Shown piece after piece: positions 17,574-26,057 of a DNA stretch of 64,000 nucleotides; position 1 is the stretch's first letter; each line of letters starts with the position of its first letter. The stretch is from Gordonia sp. PP30 (GTDB lineage Bacteria; Actinomycetota; Actinomycetes; Mycobacteriales; Mycobacteriaceae): positions 3,534,001 through 3,598,000 of the forward strand of contig NZ_CP095864.1 of the NCBI RefSeq assembly GCF_023100845.1, in the 5' to 3' direction. A model generated the notes under the pieces. That model searched no databases. It saw nothing but the letters and a program-made list of their open reading frames with translations, and was not told where the DNA came from. The position numbers and the translations under genes were made by a program.

Positions 17574-19064
17574 TCACGCGTACGAGTAGTCGTCCAGCGG
17601 GAAGCTGTCCATCTCGTGCAGGGTCGCGAGGGTCGACGACGGGCGCAGGAGCGTCGCCTCGCCGTGCTGGTTGAAGTAGTAGCTGCGTGATGTCGCGCAG
17701 TCCCCGGCGTAGAACACCGACGAGTCGAGCGCCTTGGTGGAGCGGTCGAGGTAGCGCGTGTTGGCGTCCTCGGTCACCTCGAAGGTGTGGGCCCCGCGGC
17801 GGCGCAGTTCGGTGAAGAGCCGGGCGATGTGCTTCATCTGCCCCTCGATGGTGGTGAAGTAGCTCAGCCCGCTGTACGAGTACGGGCTGTTCAGGCTCAG
17901 CAGATTCGGCATCTTGGGCACCGCGACACCCTCGTACGCCTGGAAGCGGCCCTCGCGCCACCACTTCCCCAGATCGCGGCCGTCGCGCCCGATGATCTGG
18001 AAGGCCGGGAAGTTGGTGTCCCAGAGGTTGAATCCGGTCGCCAGCACCAGCGTGTCGATCTCGGTTTCGGTGCCGTCCTCGCTGATGATCCCGCCCGGCG
18101 TGAACCGCTCGATCGGCGACGTCTGCAGCGTGACGTTCGGCTGGTTGAACACCCGGAAGTAGGTGTTCGAGAACGTGGGCCGCTTGCAGCCGAAGTCGTA
18201 CGACGGCGTCAGTTCCCTGCGGGTCTTCCTGTCGCGCACCTGCGCGCGCAGGTGCGCCTTCGAGAGCAGCGCCGCGAGCTTGTTGCCCGGCTTGGCCTGC
18301 TTGAAGTGCAGGACACCGAAGACCATCAGCGCCTCCAGGAGCGAGGTGTTGACCAGCCGGGCCGCCTTCTGCGTCAGCGGCACCTTCTCGAACAGGGTCT
18401 GCACGCCGTCCGGGATCGCGAAGTCGATCTTCGGCACCACCCAGATCGGGGTGCGCTGAAAGACGGTGAGCGCCTTGGCCTTCCGGGCGAGCTCGGGGAT
18501 CAGCTGCACCGCCGTCGCGCCGGTGCCGATCACCGCGACGCGCTTGCCGGTGGCGTCGTAGCCGTCGTCCCAGGCCGTGGTGTGGAGGATCTCGCCGGTG
18601 AAGTCGCCGATCCCGGGGAAGTCCGGGATGTGCGGCTGGCTCAAGAATCCGGTGGCGGTCACCAGATAGCGCGCGGTGCGGCTGCGCCCGTCGTCGGTGT
18701 GGACGGTCCAGAACCGGCCGTCGTCGTCCCATTCGGCGCGGACCACCGCGACGCCGAATTCCATGTGCCGTCGCAGGTCGTACTTGTCTGCGATGTGTTC
18801 GGCGTACTTCTTCAGTTCGGCGCCGGGCGCGAAGAGCCGCGACCAGTGCGGGTTGGGCTCGAACGAGTACGAGTAGGTGACCGAGGCGATGTCCACCGCG
18901 AGCCCCGGGTAGTGGTTGACGTGCCAGGTGCCGCCGAGATCGTCCTCGCGCTCCAGGATCGCCAGGTTCTCCAGGCCCTGCCTGCGCAGTTCCATCCCGG
19001 CACCCATGCCGCCGAAGCCCGCACCGACGATCACCGCGTCGTGATCGAGTCGTTTCTCGCCCAT
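17574..19064 (-). CDS. flavin-binding (Baeyer-Villiger type) monooxygenase
   Basis: A 496-residue class B flavoprotein monooxygenase. An FAD-binding GAGFGG lies near residue 16 and an NADPH-binding GTGATA lies after residue 180. Between them FTGEILHTTAWD matches the FxGxxxHxxxW fingerprint of Baeyer-Villiger monooxygenases. The family inserts oxygen into ketones or oxidises sulfur and nitrogen; mycobacterial EthA belongs to it. GGGGAAGG upstream of ATG 19064 is a good ribosome-binding site. It stands alone between repeats and an FAD dehydrogenase. Substrate unknown. Confidence 0.85.
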   Translation of the reverse strand: MGEKRLDHDAVIVGAGFGGMGAGMELRRQGLENLAILEREDDLGGTWHVNHYPGLAVDIASVTYSYSFEPNPHWSRLFAPGAELKKYAEHIADKYDLRRHMEFGVAVVRAEWDDDGRFWTVHTDDGRSRTARYLVTATGFLSQPHIPDFPGIGDFTGEILHTTAWDDGYDATGKRVAVIGTGATAVQLIPELARKAKALTVFQRTPIWVVPKIDFAIPDGVQTLFEKVPLTQKAARLVNTSLLEALMVFGVLHFKQAKPGNKLAALLSKAHLRAQVRDRKTRRELTPSYDFGCKRPTFSNTYFRVFNQPNVTLQTSPIERFTPGGIISEDGTETEIDTLVLATGFNLWDTNFPAFQIIGRDGRDLGKWWREGRFQAYEGVAVPKMPNLLSLNSPYSYSGLSYFTTIEGQMKHIARLFTELRRRGAHTFEVTEDANTRYLDRSTKALDSSVFYAGDCATSRSYYFNQHGEATLLRPSSTLATLHEMDSFPLDDYSYA

Positions 19065-19116
19065 CGTCCAGCCTTCCCCGAAATCTACATGTGACTACGA
19101 CTCACAGTAACTGAGG

Positions 19117-20496
19117 TCACAGGCCCCGGCCAGGCGGCGTCACCGACGCCATCCCCAGCACGCCCGGATTCAGGGTCCCCCGCGGGTCCAGCGCCGACTT
19201 CACCGCGCGCATCGCGGCCAGATCGGTGGGCGAGCGCGACAGATCCAGCCACGGCACCTTCGCCCGGCCGACGCCGTGTTCGGCGCTGATGCTTCCGCCG
19301 AGCCCGGCCACGGCCCGCAGCACCCGGTCGGTGAGCTCGTCGGCGCGGGCCGGATCGACGTCGAGCAGATTCACGTGCAGATTGCCGTCGGCGAGGTGGC
19401 CGAACGGGATGTGCCGGGCACCGAATTCGGCGGCGAGCGGGTCGACGGCGTCGATCAGATCACCGAGCGCCGGCAGCGGCACCGACACGTCGAGCTTGAC
19501 GACGGGGGTGGTGCTGGCGCGGGCGATGATCTCGGTGTGCGCCTCCCGGACCGCCCACAGCTGCGCGGCCGAGCCCTCCTCCAGCACGGCGTCGGCCACA
19601 CCGGCCGCCTCCAGCGCCACGGCGAGGTCGGCCCCGGCGGCCTCGACCGTGACCAGCAGCAGATACGGCGGCGGGTCGGCGAACGGACGACGATGCCCGT
19701 GCTCGGCGAGCAGATCCATGCCGCGCCTGATCATCAGCTCGGCGGCGCAGACCACCAGCCCGGCCTCCTCGATCGCGGTCAGCACACGCAGCGCGGCGGC
19801 CGGGTGATCGACCGCCGCGATCGCCGACGCGGTCCGCCGCAGCTGCGGGACCAGCCGGAGGAGGACCCCGGTGATCACCGCGAGGGTGCCCTCGCTGCCG
19901 GTGAGCAGCCCGGGCAGGTCGTAGCCGGCGTTGTCCTTGCGGAGCGGCCGCCAGCGGCGCAGCACCTCGCCGGACGCGAGGACGGCCTCGATACCGAGGA
20001 CCTGCGCGCGCATCGAGCCGTACCGGACCACGTGGATCCCGCCGGCGTTGGTGGCGACCATGCCGCCGACGGTGGCACTGTCGCGCGCGGCGAGATCGAC
20101 CCCGAAGGCCAGACCGGCGGCGCGGACGCGGCGTTCCAGGCGGGCCAGCGGCACCCCCGCGCCCGCGCCGACCGCGCGACCGGGGACGTCGACGTCGTCG
20201 ATCCAGTCCAGCCGCGCGGTGGACAGGACGATCGCGGACATCCCGACGGGCGGGACGGAGCCGCCGACCAGGCCGGTGTTGCCGCCCTGCGGACAGATCG
20301 CGACCCCGGACCCGGCGCAGCGTCGTACCACGCCGGCCACCTCGGCGGTGTCGCCGGGCCGGACCACGGCGAGGGCGTCGCCCGTCCAGCGGCCGGTCCA
20401 GTCGGTGAGGTATCCGGCGGTGATCGCCGGATCGGTCAGGACGTGAGCACCGCCGACGATCCCCGCCAGATCGTCGAGCAGTCCCGCCGCGGACAT
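19117..20496 (-). CDS. FAD-linked 2-hydroxyacid dehydrogenase (GlcD/LDH-type)
   Basis: A 459-residue VAO/PCMH-type flavoprotein. The FAD-binding stretch PQGGNTGLVGGSVP (residues about 69-82), ATVGGMVATNAGG and GSEGTLAVIT are all present, and the C-terminal oxidase domain has HIPFGHLADGNLHVN and EHGVGRAK. It probably oxidises D-lactate, glycolate or D-2-hydroxyglutarate and passes electrons to the respiratory chain. The exact substrate cannot be told. The gene downstream is the flavin monooxygenase, 52 bp away; upstream is a small membrane protein gene, 7 bp away. Confidence 0.82.
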   Translation of the reverse strand: MSAAGLLDDLAGIVGGAHVLTDPAITAGYLTDWTGRWTGDALAVVRPGDTAEVAGVVRRCAGSGVAICPQGGNTGLVGGSVPPVGMSAIVLSTARLDWIDDVDVPGRAVGAGAGVPLARLERRVRAAGLAFGVDLAARDSATVGGMVATNAGGIHVVRYGSMRAQVLGIEAVLASGEVLRRWRPLRKDNAGYDLPGLLTGSEGTLAVITGVLLRLVPQLRRTASAIAAVDHPAAALRVLTAIEEAGLVVCAAELMIRRGMDLLAEHGHRRPFADPPPYLLLVTVEAAGADLAVALEAAGVADAVLEEGSAAQLWAVREAHTEIIARASTTPVVKLDVSVPLPALGDLIDAVDPLAAEFGARHIPFGHLADGNLHVNLLDVDPARADELTDRVLRAVAGLGGSISAEHGVGRAKVPWLDLSRSPTDLAAMRAVKSALDPRGTLNPGVLGMASVTPPGRGL

Positions 20497-20503
20497 CGCC
20501 GGG

Positions 20504-20773
20504 TCAGTTGCGCTGCTTGGAGTTGACCAGACTCATCAGCCAGATCAGCAGGCACGCACCACCGAGGCAGGTCAGGAAGCTGAAGCCCCAGCCCGCCTCG
20601 TCGACGTTGACCCCGAAGAATTTGAGGATGAAACCACCGACCAGACCGCCGATCACGCCGACCACCACGTTCAGCAGCAGACCGAGCGAATCGGTCCGCT
20701 TCATCAGCCTGGCCGCGAGCCAGCCGGCGAGACCGCCGATCAGAATCCAGCCGATGACGCTCAGTGGCAGCAT
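20504..20773 (-). CDS. GlsB/YeaQ/YmgE-family small membrane protein
   Basis: An 89-residue hydrophobic protein with three membrane helices (about residues 4-22, 30-50 and 65-83) and Gly-rich turns (GGLAGWLAARLMK, then GVIGGLVGGFILKFFG). These fit the transglycosylase-associated GlsB/YeaQ/YmgE family, often stress-induced. The C terminus is VNSKQRN. It lies 7 bp upstream of the FAD dehydrogenase gene and is divergent from the quinone reductase gene. Confidence 0.78.
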   Translation of the reverse strand: MLPLSVIGWILIGGLAGWLAARLMKRTDSLGLLLNVVVGVIGGLVGGFILKFFGVNVDEAGWGFSFLTCLGGACLLIWLMSLVNSKQRN

Positions 20774-20814
20774 GTCGTTCCCCTTCGTGGACAGCCCGTT
20801 TCCGAACCTAACGC

Positions 20815-20820
20815 TACCCT
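20815..20820 (+). promoter_or_regulatory. -10 box (TACCCT) of a leaderless promoter
   Basis: TACCCT fits TANNNT and ends 7 nt before the ATG at 20828. No ribosome-binding site precedes that ATG. Confidence 0.45.
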
Positions 20821-20827
20821 GGCGCCC

Positions 20828-21751
20828 ATGACCATCAGTATCGTCGCGACACAGTACGGAGAACCCGCCGATTCCCTGGCGGCGGTCCAGACGCCGGTCC
20901 CCGAGCCCGGGCCCGGCGAGGTGGTGGTGCGGGTGACCGCCGCGGGGGTCAATCCGTTCGACGCCAAGCAGGTCCGCGGCCAGGTCGGCAACGACCCGGC
21001 CAAGCTGCCGTTGCGGATCGGCGGGGAGGCGGCCGGAGTGGTGCACGCGGCCGGCACCGGCACCGAGGTCAGCCCGGGTGACCGCGTGGTGGTCTACCCG
21101 GCCACCGGCGCGTTCGCCGAGTACGTGACCGCTCCGGCACCGAACGTGCACGCCATCCCGGACGGGCTCGACGACGGCTCCGCCGCGGCGCTGCTGCTCG
21201 CCGGCGTCACCGCGGCCGACATCCTCGCGACGCTGGGTGCCACCGGCGACGACGTGCTGCTGGTGCACGGCGGTGCCGGCGCGGTCGGGGCGATCGTGAC
21301 CGCCCGCGCGGTCGCCGCCGGGGCGACCGTCATCGCCACCGCGTCGGCCGCCAACCACGACTACCTGCGCGGACTCGGCGCGATCCCCGTCGACTACCGG
21401 GGCGATCTCGCGGCCGCGGTCGACGCCGCGGCACCCGCACCGGTGACCGCCGTCGCCGACACGGTGGGCTCCGACCAGGCGATCGACGTGTCGCTGGCGC
21501 TGGTGCCCGCGGACCGGATCGTCAGCATCGCGGCGTGGGGTCGGACCGGCGACGGGATCGTCGTGGTCGGCGGCAGCACCGAGGAGTCGCGGCGGCGTCG
21601 CCGCGAGGCGGTTCCCGGACTGCTGGCCGACGCCGCGGCGGGGCGGATCGTCGTCGAGATCGCCGGGAGTTATCCCCTCGCAGAGACCGCGCGGGCGCTG
21701 GGGGCGGTCAGCGGACCGCATCCGCGCGGCAAGTACGTCGTGCGGCCCTGA
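20828..21751 (+). CDS. zinc-independent MDR quinone oxidoreductase
   Basis: A 307-residue medium-chain reductase of the quinone reductase (QOR) type. The N-terminal GroES-like fold includes AAGVNPFDAKQVRG and GGEAAGVV; the Rossmann part has HGGAGAVGAIV. Catalytic zinc ligands are absent. It reduces quinones or enones with NADPH. A perfect 18-bp inverted repeat follows the stop codon. Confidence 0.82.
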   Translation: MTISIVATQYGEPADSLAAVQTPVPEPGPGEVVVRVTAAGVNPFDAKQVRGQVGNDPAKLPLRIGGEAAGVVHAAGTGTEVSPGDRVVVYPATGAFAEYVTAPAPNVHAIPDGLDDGSAAALLLAGVTAADILATLGATGDDVLLVHGGAGAVGAIVTARAVAAGATVIATASAANHDYLRGLGAIPVDYRGDLAAAVDAAAPAPVTAVADTVGSDQAIDVSLALVPADRIVSIAAWGRTGDGIVVVGGSTEESRRRRREAVPGLLADAAAGRIVVEIAGSYPLAETARALGAVSGPHPRGKYVVRP

Positions 21752-21762
21752 CGTCCGGGGCC

Positions 21763-21809
21763 TCGGCTGCTGTTTCGTGGTCGCTCAGCAACCACGAAAC
21801 AGCAGCCGA
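21763..21809. terminator. 18-bp perfect inverted repeat between convergent genes
   Basis: TCGGCTGCTGTTTCGTGG (21763-21780) and CCACGAAACAGCAGCCGA (21792-21809) are exact reverse complements around an 11-nt loop. It ends 2 nt before the stop of the facing gene. There is no T-tract, but the stem is strong enough to stop or protect both transcripts. Confidence 0.7.
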
Positions 21810-21811
21810 CG

Positions 21812-21997
21812 CTAGTCGTGCTTGGCGAAGAACCGGGCGACGGTGATCGCGCCGACCACCACCAGCACCACCACCGCGATCCACAGGACCGCCTTGATGA
21901 GGGCGCCGGCGATCGAGGCGAGGATCAGGATGCCGAGGATGACGAGGGCGATCTTCAGCGCCGAGGTGCGCTTGTGTTCGGGGGTGTGCGTGCTCAT
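21812..21997 (-). CDS. small two-helix membrane protein
   Basis: A 61-residue protein with a polar N terminus (MSTHTPEHKRTSALK), two adjacent hydrophobic helices (about residues 16-33 and 37-54) and a basic end (ARFFAKHD). No family is recognised. It is plausible because the hydrophobic pattern, positive-inside charge and terminator are all consistent. Confidence 0.5.
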   Translation of the reverse strand: MSTHTPEHKRTSALKIALVILGILILASIAGALIKAVLWIAVVVLVVVGAITVARFFAKHD

Positions 21998-22143
21998 GTC
22001 TCTACCGTGCCTCAGCGGGGCCGCCGAGTCACCCGCGGCTGAGGGATCCGGGCCGGAAATCGGTGATCACCCGGAGACGGTGCCCGACGACTTCCCACCC
22101 GAACCGGGGAATGCCCCGGATCCCGGCCGCGTTGAACCGGACT

Positions 22144-22977
22144 ATGACCACGGTTCCGCAGATCACCCTGAACAACGGCGTCACCATCCCGCAGCTGGGC
22201 CTCGGCGTCTTCCAGATCGCACCGAAGGACACCAAACAGGTGGTCCTGGACGCGCTCGGCGTCGGCTACCGGCACATCGACACCGCGCAGATGTACGGCA
22301 ACGAACGCGAGGTCGGTGAGGCGATCGCGGAGTCCGGGATCGCCCGCGACGAGATCTTCGTGACCAGCAAGCTCAACAACGACGCGCACGATCCCGAGGC
22401 CGCGCGCGCGGCCACCGCCCGCAGCGTCGACGCACTGGGCGGCCCGCTGGACCTGTACCTGATCCACTGGCCGATGCCCGCGGTCGGCGACTTCGTCGAC
22501 ACCTGGCGCGCCATGGAGGAGTTCGCCGAGCAGGGTCTGACCCGCGCGATCGGCGTCTCCAACTTCCAGATCCCGCACCTGCGGCGCCTGCTCGACGAGA
22601 CCGGGACCGTCCCGGCCGTCAACCAGATCGAGGTCCACCCCTACCTGCAGCAGGACCCGCTGCGTGCCTTCGGCCGCGAGCACGGCATCGCCACCGAGGC
22701 GTGGTCCCCGATCGCCCAGGGCGACGTCCTGGACGACCCGGTCCTGCTCGGCATCGCCGCCGACACCGGCCGCAGCGTGGCCCAGGTGGTGCTGCGCTGG
22801 CACCTGGAGCGCGGCGACATCGTCTTCCCCAAGTCGTCTCACCCGGAGCGCCTGCGCGAGAACTTCGACCTCTTCGACTTCTCCCTGAACGACGACCAGC
22901 TCGCCGCGATCGCCGCCCTCAACGCGGACCGCCGCCGCGGCCCGAACCCGGACGAGTTCAACTGGATCCCCGGCTGA
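22144..22977 (+). CDS. aldo/keto reductase
   Basis: A 277-residue AKR barrel protein. The catalytic Asp and Tyr are in GVGYRHIDTAQMYGNE, a Lys follows in VTSKL, and His is in YLIHWP. The NADPH-phosphate site is the late FPKSSHPERLRENF. It resembles the AKR5 group that includes mycobacterial Rv2971. It reduces aldehydes such as methylglyoxal. ATG 22144 starts the conserved N-terminal strand (ITLNNGVTIPQLGLG). The end faces an ArsR gene across a 10-bp stem. Confidence 0.85.
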   Translation: MTTVPQITLNNGVTIPQLGLGVFQIAPKDTKQVVLDALGVGYRHIDTAQMYGNEREVGEAIAESGIARDEIFVTSKLNNDAHDPEAARAATARSVDALGGPLDLYLIHWPMPAVGDFVDTWRAMEEFAEQGLTRAIGVSNFQIPHLRRLLDETGTVPAVNQIEVHPYLQQDPLRAFGREHGIATEAWSPIAQGDVLDDPVLLGIAADTGRSVAQVVLRWHLERGDIVFPKSSHPERLRENFDLFDFSLNDDQLAAIAALNADRRRGPNPDEFNWIPG

Positions 22978-22985
22978 ACCGCACC

Positions 22986-23012
22986 GGCCGACGGGTTCAG
23001 TGCCCGTCGGCC
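22986..23012. terminator. hairpin between AKR and arsR genes
   Basis: GGCCGACGGG (22986-22995) and CCCGTCGGCC (23003-23012) form a 10-bp stem with a 7-nt loop. The right arm is inside the 3' end of the ArsR coding sequence, so the stem serves both convergent genes. Confidence 0.65.
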
Positions 23013-23320
23013 CGGCAAGCACGGATGGTCGTGACCAGTGATTCCAGGGAGTCGACAGTCGCATCGTCGATCGTGACGCGGTAGATCCGGGCGGTTCCAT
23101 CACGCTGCGCGGCCACCACGCCGGTGTCCCGGAGTATTCCGAGGTGCCGGGACACCGTCGATTGCGGCGCATCGACCGCCGCCATCAGCGCGGCGACACT
23201 CATCCCGCCGTCCGCGGCGAGCAGGCAGCGCACGAGCGCGAGACGCAGCGGCTCGCCCAGCGCCCGGAACAGCGGATGCAGGTCTTCGATGAGCCCGTCG
23301 ACCCGTTCGGCGTGACTCAT
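22997..23320 (-). CDS. ArsR-family repressor
   Basis: A 107-residue winged-helix protein: ALGEPLRLALVRCLLAADG, then the recognition region APQSTVSRHLGILRDTGVV and the wing AAQRDGTARIYRV. The CxC metal site of true ArsR is absent; single Cys residues occur at about 32 and 102, so a metal ligand is not assured. Its start overlaps the stop of the ketopantoate-reductase-like gene by 4 nt. It probably represses this two-gene operon through the AT-rich palindrome upstream. Confidence 0.82.
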   Translation of the reverse strand: MSHAERVDGLIEDLHPLFRALGEPLRLALVRCLLAADGGMSVAALMAAVDAPQSTVSRHLGILRDTGVVAAQRDGTARIYRVTIDDATVDSLESLVTTIRACRADGH

Positions 23321-24171
23321 CGGCCGAGCTTGTCGGCAAGCGCGCCGCGCAGGTCATCGAGTGCGGGATGGTCGGCGGCGTCGCGGTCGGCCCAGGCGTC
23401 GAGCATGGCGAGACTCTGGCCCGCGTGATGCCCGAAATGTGACCGCGCGTACGCGGGCGCGTCGAACGGCGCCATCAACCCGAAGAGCCGCAACCCGCAC
23501 CAGGCCACCGCCCGCGGCACCGGCCGATGCGGCTCGCCGTCGATCGACCGCACCGCCTCCGCTGCCGCGGCGCCGGGTCGGGCGAGATTCTGCAACAGCC
23601 GTCCCCAATCCCCGTCCTGTGCCGCCAGCTCGGCCATGTACGGCATCGTCCACGCGGTGCGGGCCAGCCCGGATTCGATCGGAACCACCTTCGCGGCGCG
23701 GCCGAAGGCCGCTGCCGCCCGCGCCACCGCATCGTCCGGCCCGGAGAGCTCGAACAGGGCGCGCCCCGGTGCCCAGGCGTCGGTGACCGGGCCGCGGCTC
23801 CACGCGAAGAACGACGGCGCCGCCAGGACCGCCTCGGCTGCGGGAAGCCGCCGGCCGAGGAGTTCCAGGTCGCCCGGAACCTTGCTCATCGTGGCGACGA
23901 CGCCGGCGTGCTCAGCCGCGAAATCGAGCACTTCCGCGTCGACCTCCGCCGGAGGCACAGATAACACAACGACATCCCACTCCCGGGATGCCGCGTCCTC
24001 GTAGGTCAGCACCTCCACCGTCCGCGACGACCGTCGGCGACCCCGGCCGCTCCGGCACGTCCGCGCACCTTCCGCGTTCCGCGAGGCGACGGCGATCTGC
24101 GCGCTCTCACCCGCCAGACCGGCCGCAGCCACCCCCACGGCGCCGGCGCCCGCGATGAGAATCCCAGCCAT
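23317..24171 (-). CDS. ketopantoate-reductase-like NAD(P)-binding protein
   Basis: A 284-residue protein starting directly with a Rossmann motif, MAGILIAGAGAVGVAAAGL. It then has WDVVVLSVPPAEVDAEVL, as in ketopantoate reductase and related 6-phosphogluconate dehydrogenase-fold enzymes. The C-terminal helical domain is divergent and the panE catalytic Lys is not obvious, so substrate and activity are uncertain. ATG 24171 is preferred to ATG 24183 because GGAG lies at a proper distance before it. The downstream arsR overlaps by 4 nt. Confidence 0.6.
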   Translation of the reverse strand: MAGILIAGAGAVGVAAAGLAGESAQIAVASRNAEGARTCRSGRGRRRSSRTVEVLTYEDAASREWDVVVLSVPPAEVDAEVLDFAAEHAGVVATMSKVPGDLELLGRRLPAAEAVLAAPSFFAWSRGPVTDAWAPGRALFELSGPDDAVARAAAAFGRAAKVVPIESGLARTAWTMPYMAELAAQDGDWGRLLQNLARPGAAAAEAVRSIDGEPHRPVPRAVAWCGLRLFGLMAPFDAPAYARSHFGHHAGQSLAMLDAWADRDAADHPALDDLRGALADKLGR

Positions 24172-24187
24172 CCGTAACTCCATCCTA

Positions 24188-24199
24188 ATATCCGGATAT
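24188..24199. promoter_or_regulatory. AT-rich palindromic operator ATATCCGGATAT
   Basis: A perfect 12-bp palindrome lies just upstream of the reductase-arsR operon, with a further GATAT repeat at about 24203-24207. In this GC-rich genome an isolated AT-rich palindrome at a promoter is typical of an ArsR/SmtB operator. Confidence 0.6.
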
Positions 24200-24263
24200 A
24201 CAGATATAGCACGACTACGCCCGGCCTCCGAACCGGCGGCACAGCTCTTCCGAGGCTCGACAC

Positions 24264-24269
24264 TACGAT
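24264..24269 (+). promoter_or_regulatory. -10 box (TACGAT) of a leaderless promoter
   Basis: TACGAT fits TANNNT and lies 6 nt before the ATG at 24276. Confidence 0.5.
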
Positions 24270-24275
24270 CTCCCC

Positions 24276-25436
24276 ATGGAGTTCTCCCGGCGCGCCCACG
24301 CCGTCAGCCCGTTCCACGCGATGGAGTACGGACGGCGGGCCGCCGAACTGGAAGCCCGCGGCACCCACGTGGTGAAGCTCAACCTCGGGGAACCGGATTT
24401 CGGGGCGCCCCCGGCGTTTCTCGAGGAGATCCGGCGGATCAGCGACGGCCGCCCGATGCCGTACACCGGCGCCCTGGGCACCCCCGAGCTGCGGGCCGCG
24501 ATCGCCGGGTTCAGCCGCGAGCGGTTCGGGGCGCCGATCGACCCGGCGCGCGTCGTGGTCACCACCGGCGCATCGGCGGCGCTCCTGCTGGCGTGCGCGG
24601 CACTGATCGATCCGGGCGACGAGGTCCTGGTCGCCGACCCGTCGTATCCATGTAACCGGCGCTTCGCCGAGAGCTTCGGCGCGCGGGTGCGGCTGCTGCC
24701 CACCGGACCGGAATCGCGATTCCAGCTCGACGCCGCCGCCGTCGCGGACGCCTGGAGTGAGCGCACCCGCGGGGTGATGGTCGCCTCGCCGTCGAACCCG
24801 ACCGGCACCAGCCTTCCCTACCAGGACCTTCTCGACCTGATTCACGCGACGCACGACCGCGGCGGGTGGCGCATCGTCGACGAGATCTACCTCGGTCTGG
24901 CCGACGGCGAGCGCCGGAGCGTCGCCGCCGACGATCCAGGCGCCGTGGTGGTCAACAGCTTCTCCAAGTACTTCGGCATGACCGGCTGGCGCCTGGGCTG
25001 GATGGTGGTGCCCGACGAGATGATCCCGGTGGCCGAACGGCTCGCGCAGAACCTCTACATCTGTCCGCCGACGCCCACGCAGGTCGCGGCGCTGACCTGC
25101 TTCACGCCGGAGACTCTTGCCGTCGCCGAGGAGCGTCGCGCCGTCCTGCGCCAGCGCAGGCAACTCCTTCTCGACGGCCTGGCCGGCCTTCCGAACGTCA
25201 CCGTCCCCGTCGAGCCCGACGGCGCGTTCTACGTCTATCTCGACGTATCGGGTACGGGCCTGTCGGCCACAGACTTCTGCGACCGCGTCCTCGACGAGGC
25301 GCACGTCGCACTGACCCCCGGCAAGGACTTCGGAATCACCGGCGCAGATCGCTACGTCCGCCTGTCGTACGCGACCGGCGACGACGACCTGCACGCCGGA
25401 CTCGACCGGCTCGCCGGCTTCCTGGCGGCCGGCTGA
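24276..25436 (+). CDS. PLP-dependent class I/II aminotransferase
   Basis: A 386-residue fold-type I aminotransferase. SPSNPTGT (171-178), DEIYLGL (202-208) and the cofactor Lys231 in NSFSKYFGMTGWRLGW are visible. The pattern resembles aspartate or aromatic aminotransferases of the mycobacterial AspB type. The amino-donor cannot be deduced. It is probably leaderless and ends 6 nt before the converging Nudix gene. Confidence 0.85.
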   Translation: MEFSRRAHAVSPFHAMEYGRRAAELEARGTHVVKLNLGEPDFGAPPAFLEEIRRISDGRPMPYTGALGTPELRAAIAGFSRERFGAPIDPARVVVTTGASAALLLACAALIDPGDEVLVADPSYPCNRRFAESFGARVRLLPTGPESRFQLDAAAVADAWSERTRGVMVASPSNPTGTSLPYQDLLDLIHATHDRGGWRIVDEIYLGLADGERRSVAADDPGAVVVNSFSKYFGMTGWRLGWMVVPDEMIPVAERLAQNLYICPPTPTQVAALTCFTPETLAVAEERRAVLRQRRQLLLDGLAGLPNVTVPVEPDGAFYVYLDVSGTGLSATDFCDRVLDEAHVALTPGKDFGITGADRYVRLSYATGDDDLHAGLDRLAGFLAAG

Positions 25437-25442
25437 CATCGG

Positions 25443-25910
25443 CTACCCCGCACCGAGCGCTTCGCGAAGTCGCTCGATCAACGGCACCTGGGCGGGGTTC
25501 AGCTTGACCGCGGCCTCATCGACGCCGAACCAGCCCGCCCTATCGACCTCGGGGAAGACCTGGGTCCGGCCCGACCGCGGCGGCCAGGCGAGCTCGAAGG
25601 TGTTGCTGCGCAGCGTATCCGGGTCGAAGTCGCCCTCGAGCGCGAACGCGGTCACGTACTTCCCGCCGCGCAGGCGCACCTGCCCCAGGTCGGTGGCGAT
25701 ACCGTCCGGCACCGCGTGCCCGGTCTCTTCGGCGAACTCGCGGCGGGCCGCGGCCAGGAGATCCTCCCCCTCCTCGACCAGTCCTTTCGGGATCGACCAC
25801 GCACCGTCGTCCTTCTTTGCGAAGAACGGCCCGCCCGGATGGACCAGAAGGACCCGCAGATCGTCGCCGCGACCGCGGTAGAGCAGGATTCCGGCGCTGT
25901 GTTCGGCCAT
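25443..25910 (-). CDS. Nudix hydrolase
   Basis: A 155-residue protein with a perfect Nudix box, GLVEEGEDLLAAARREF followed by AEETGH (residues 43-65), preceded by GAWSIPK. It hydrolyses a nucleoside diphosphate linked to another group; the substrate is not evident. It is divergent from aroA across 147 bp that contain CTCACGG-TAGCG-CCGTGAG at 25914-25932. Confidence 0.85.
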   Translation of the reverse strand: MAEHSAGILLYRGRGDDLRVLLVHPGGPFFAKKDDGAWSIPKGLVEEGEDLLAAARREFAEETGHAVPDGIATDLGQVRLRGGKYVTAFALEGDFDPDTLRSNTFELAWPPRSGRTQVFPEVDRAGWFGVDEAAVKLNPAQVPLIERLREALGAG

Positions 25911-26057
25911 GGACTCACGGTAGCGCCGTGAGCGCACAGAAGATCGGCCGCTGGGACGCCGCCGAGGGCATATCGCCGCCGGCGGCGCTGAGACGGCCGG
26001 TGTTCTGCGGGCGCGGGCCCGCCGCTCCGTCACCGCCGACATGACAGACTGAGACTC

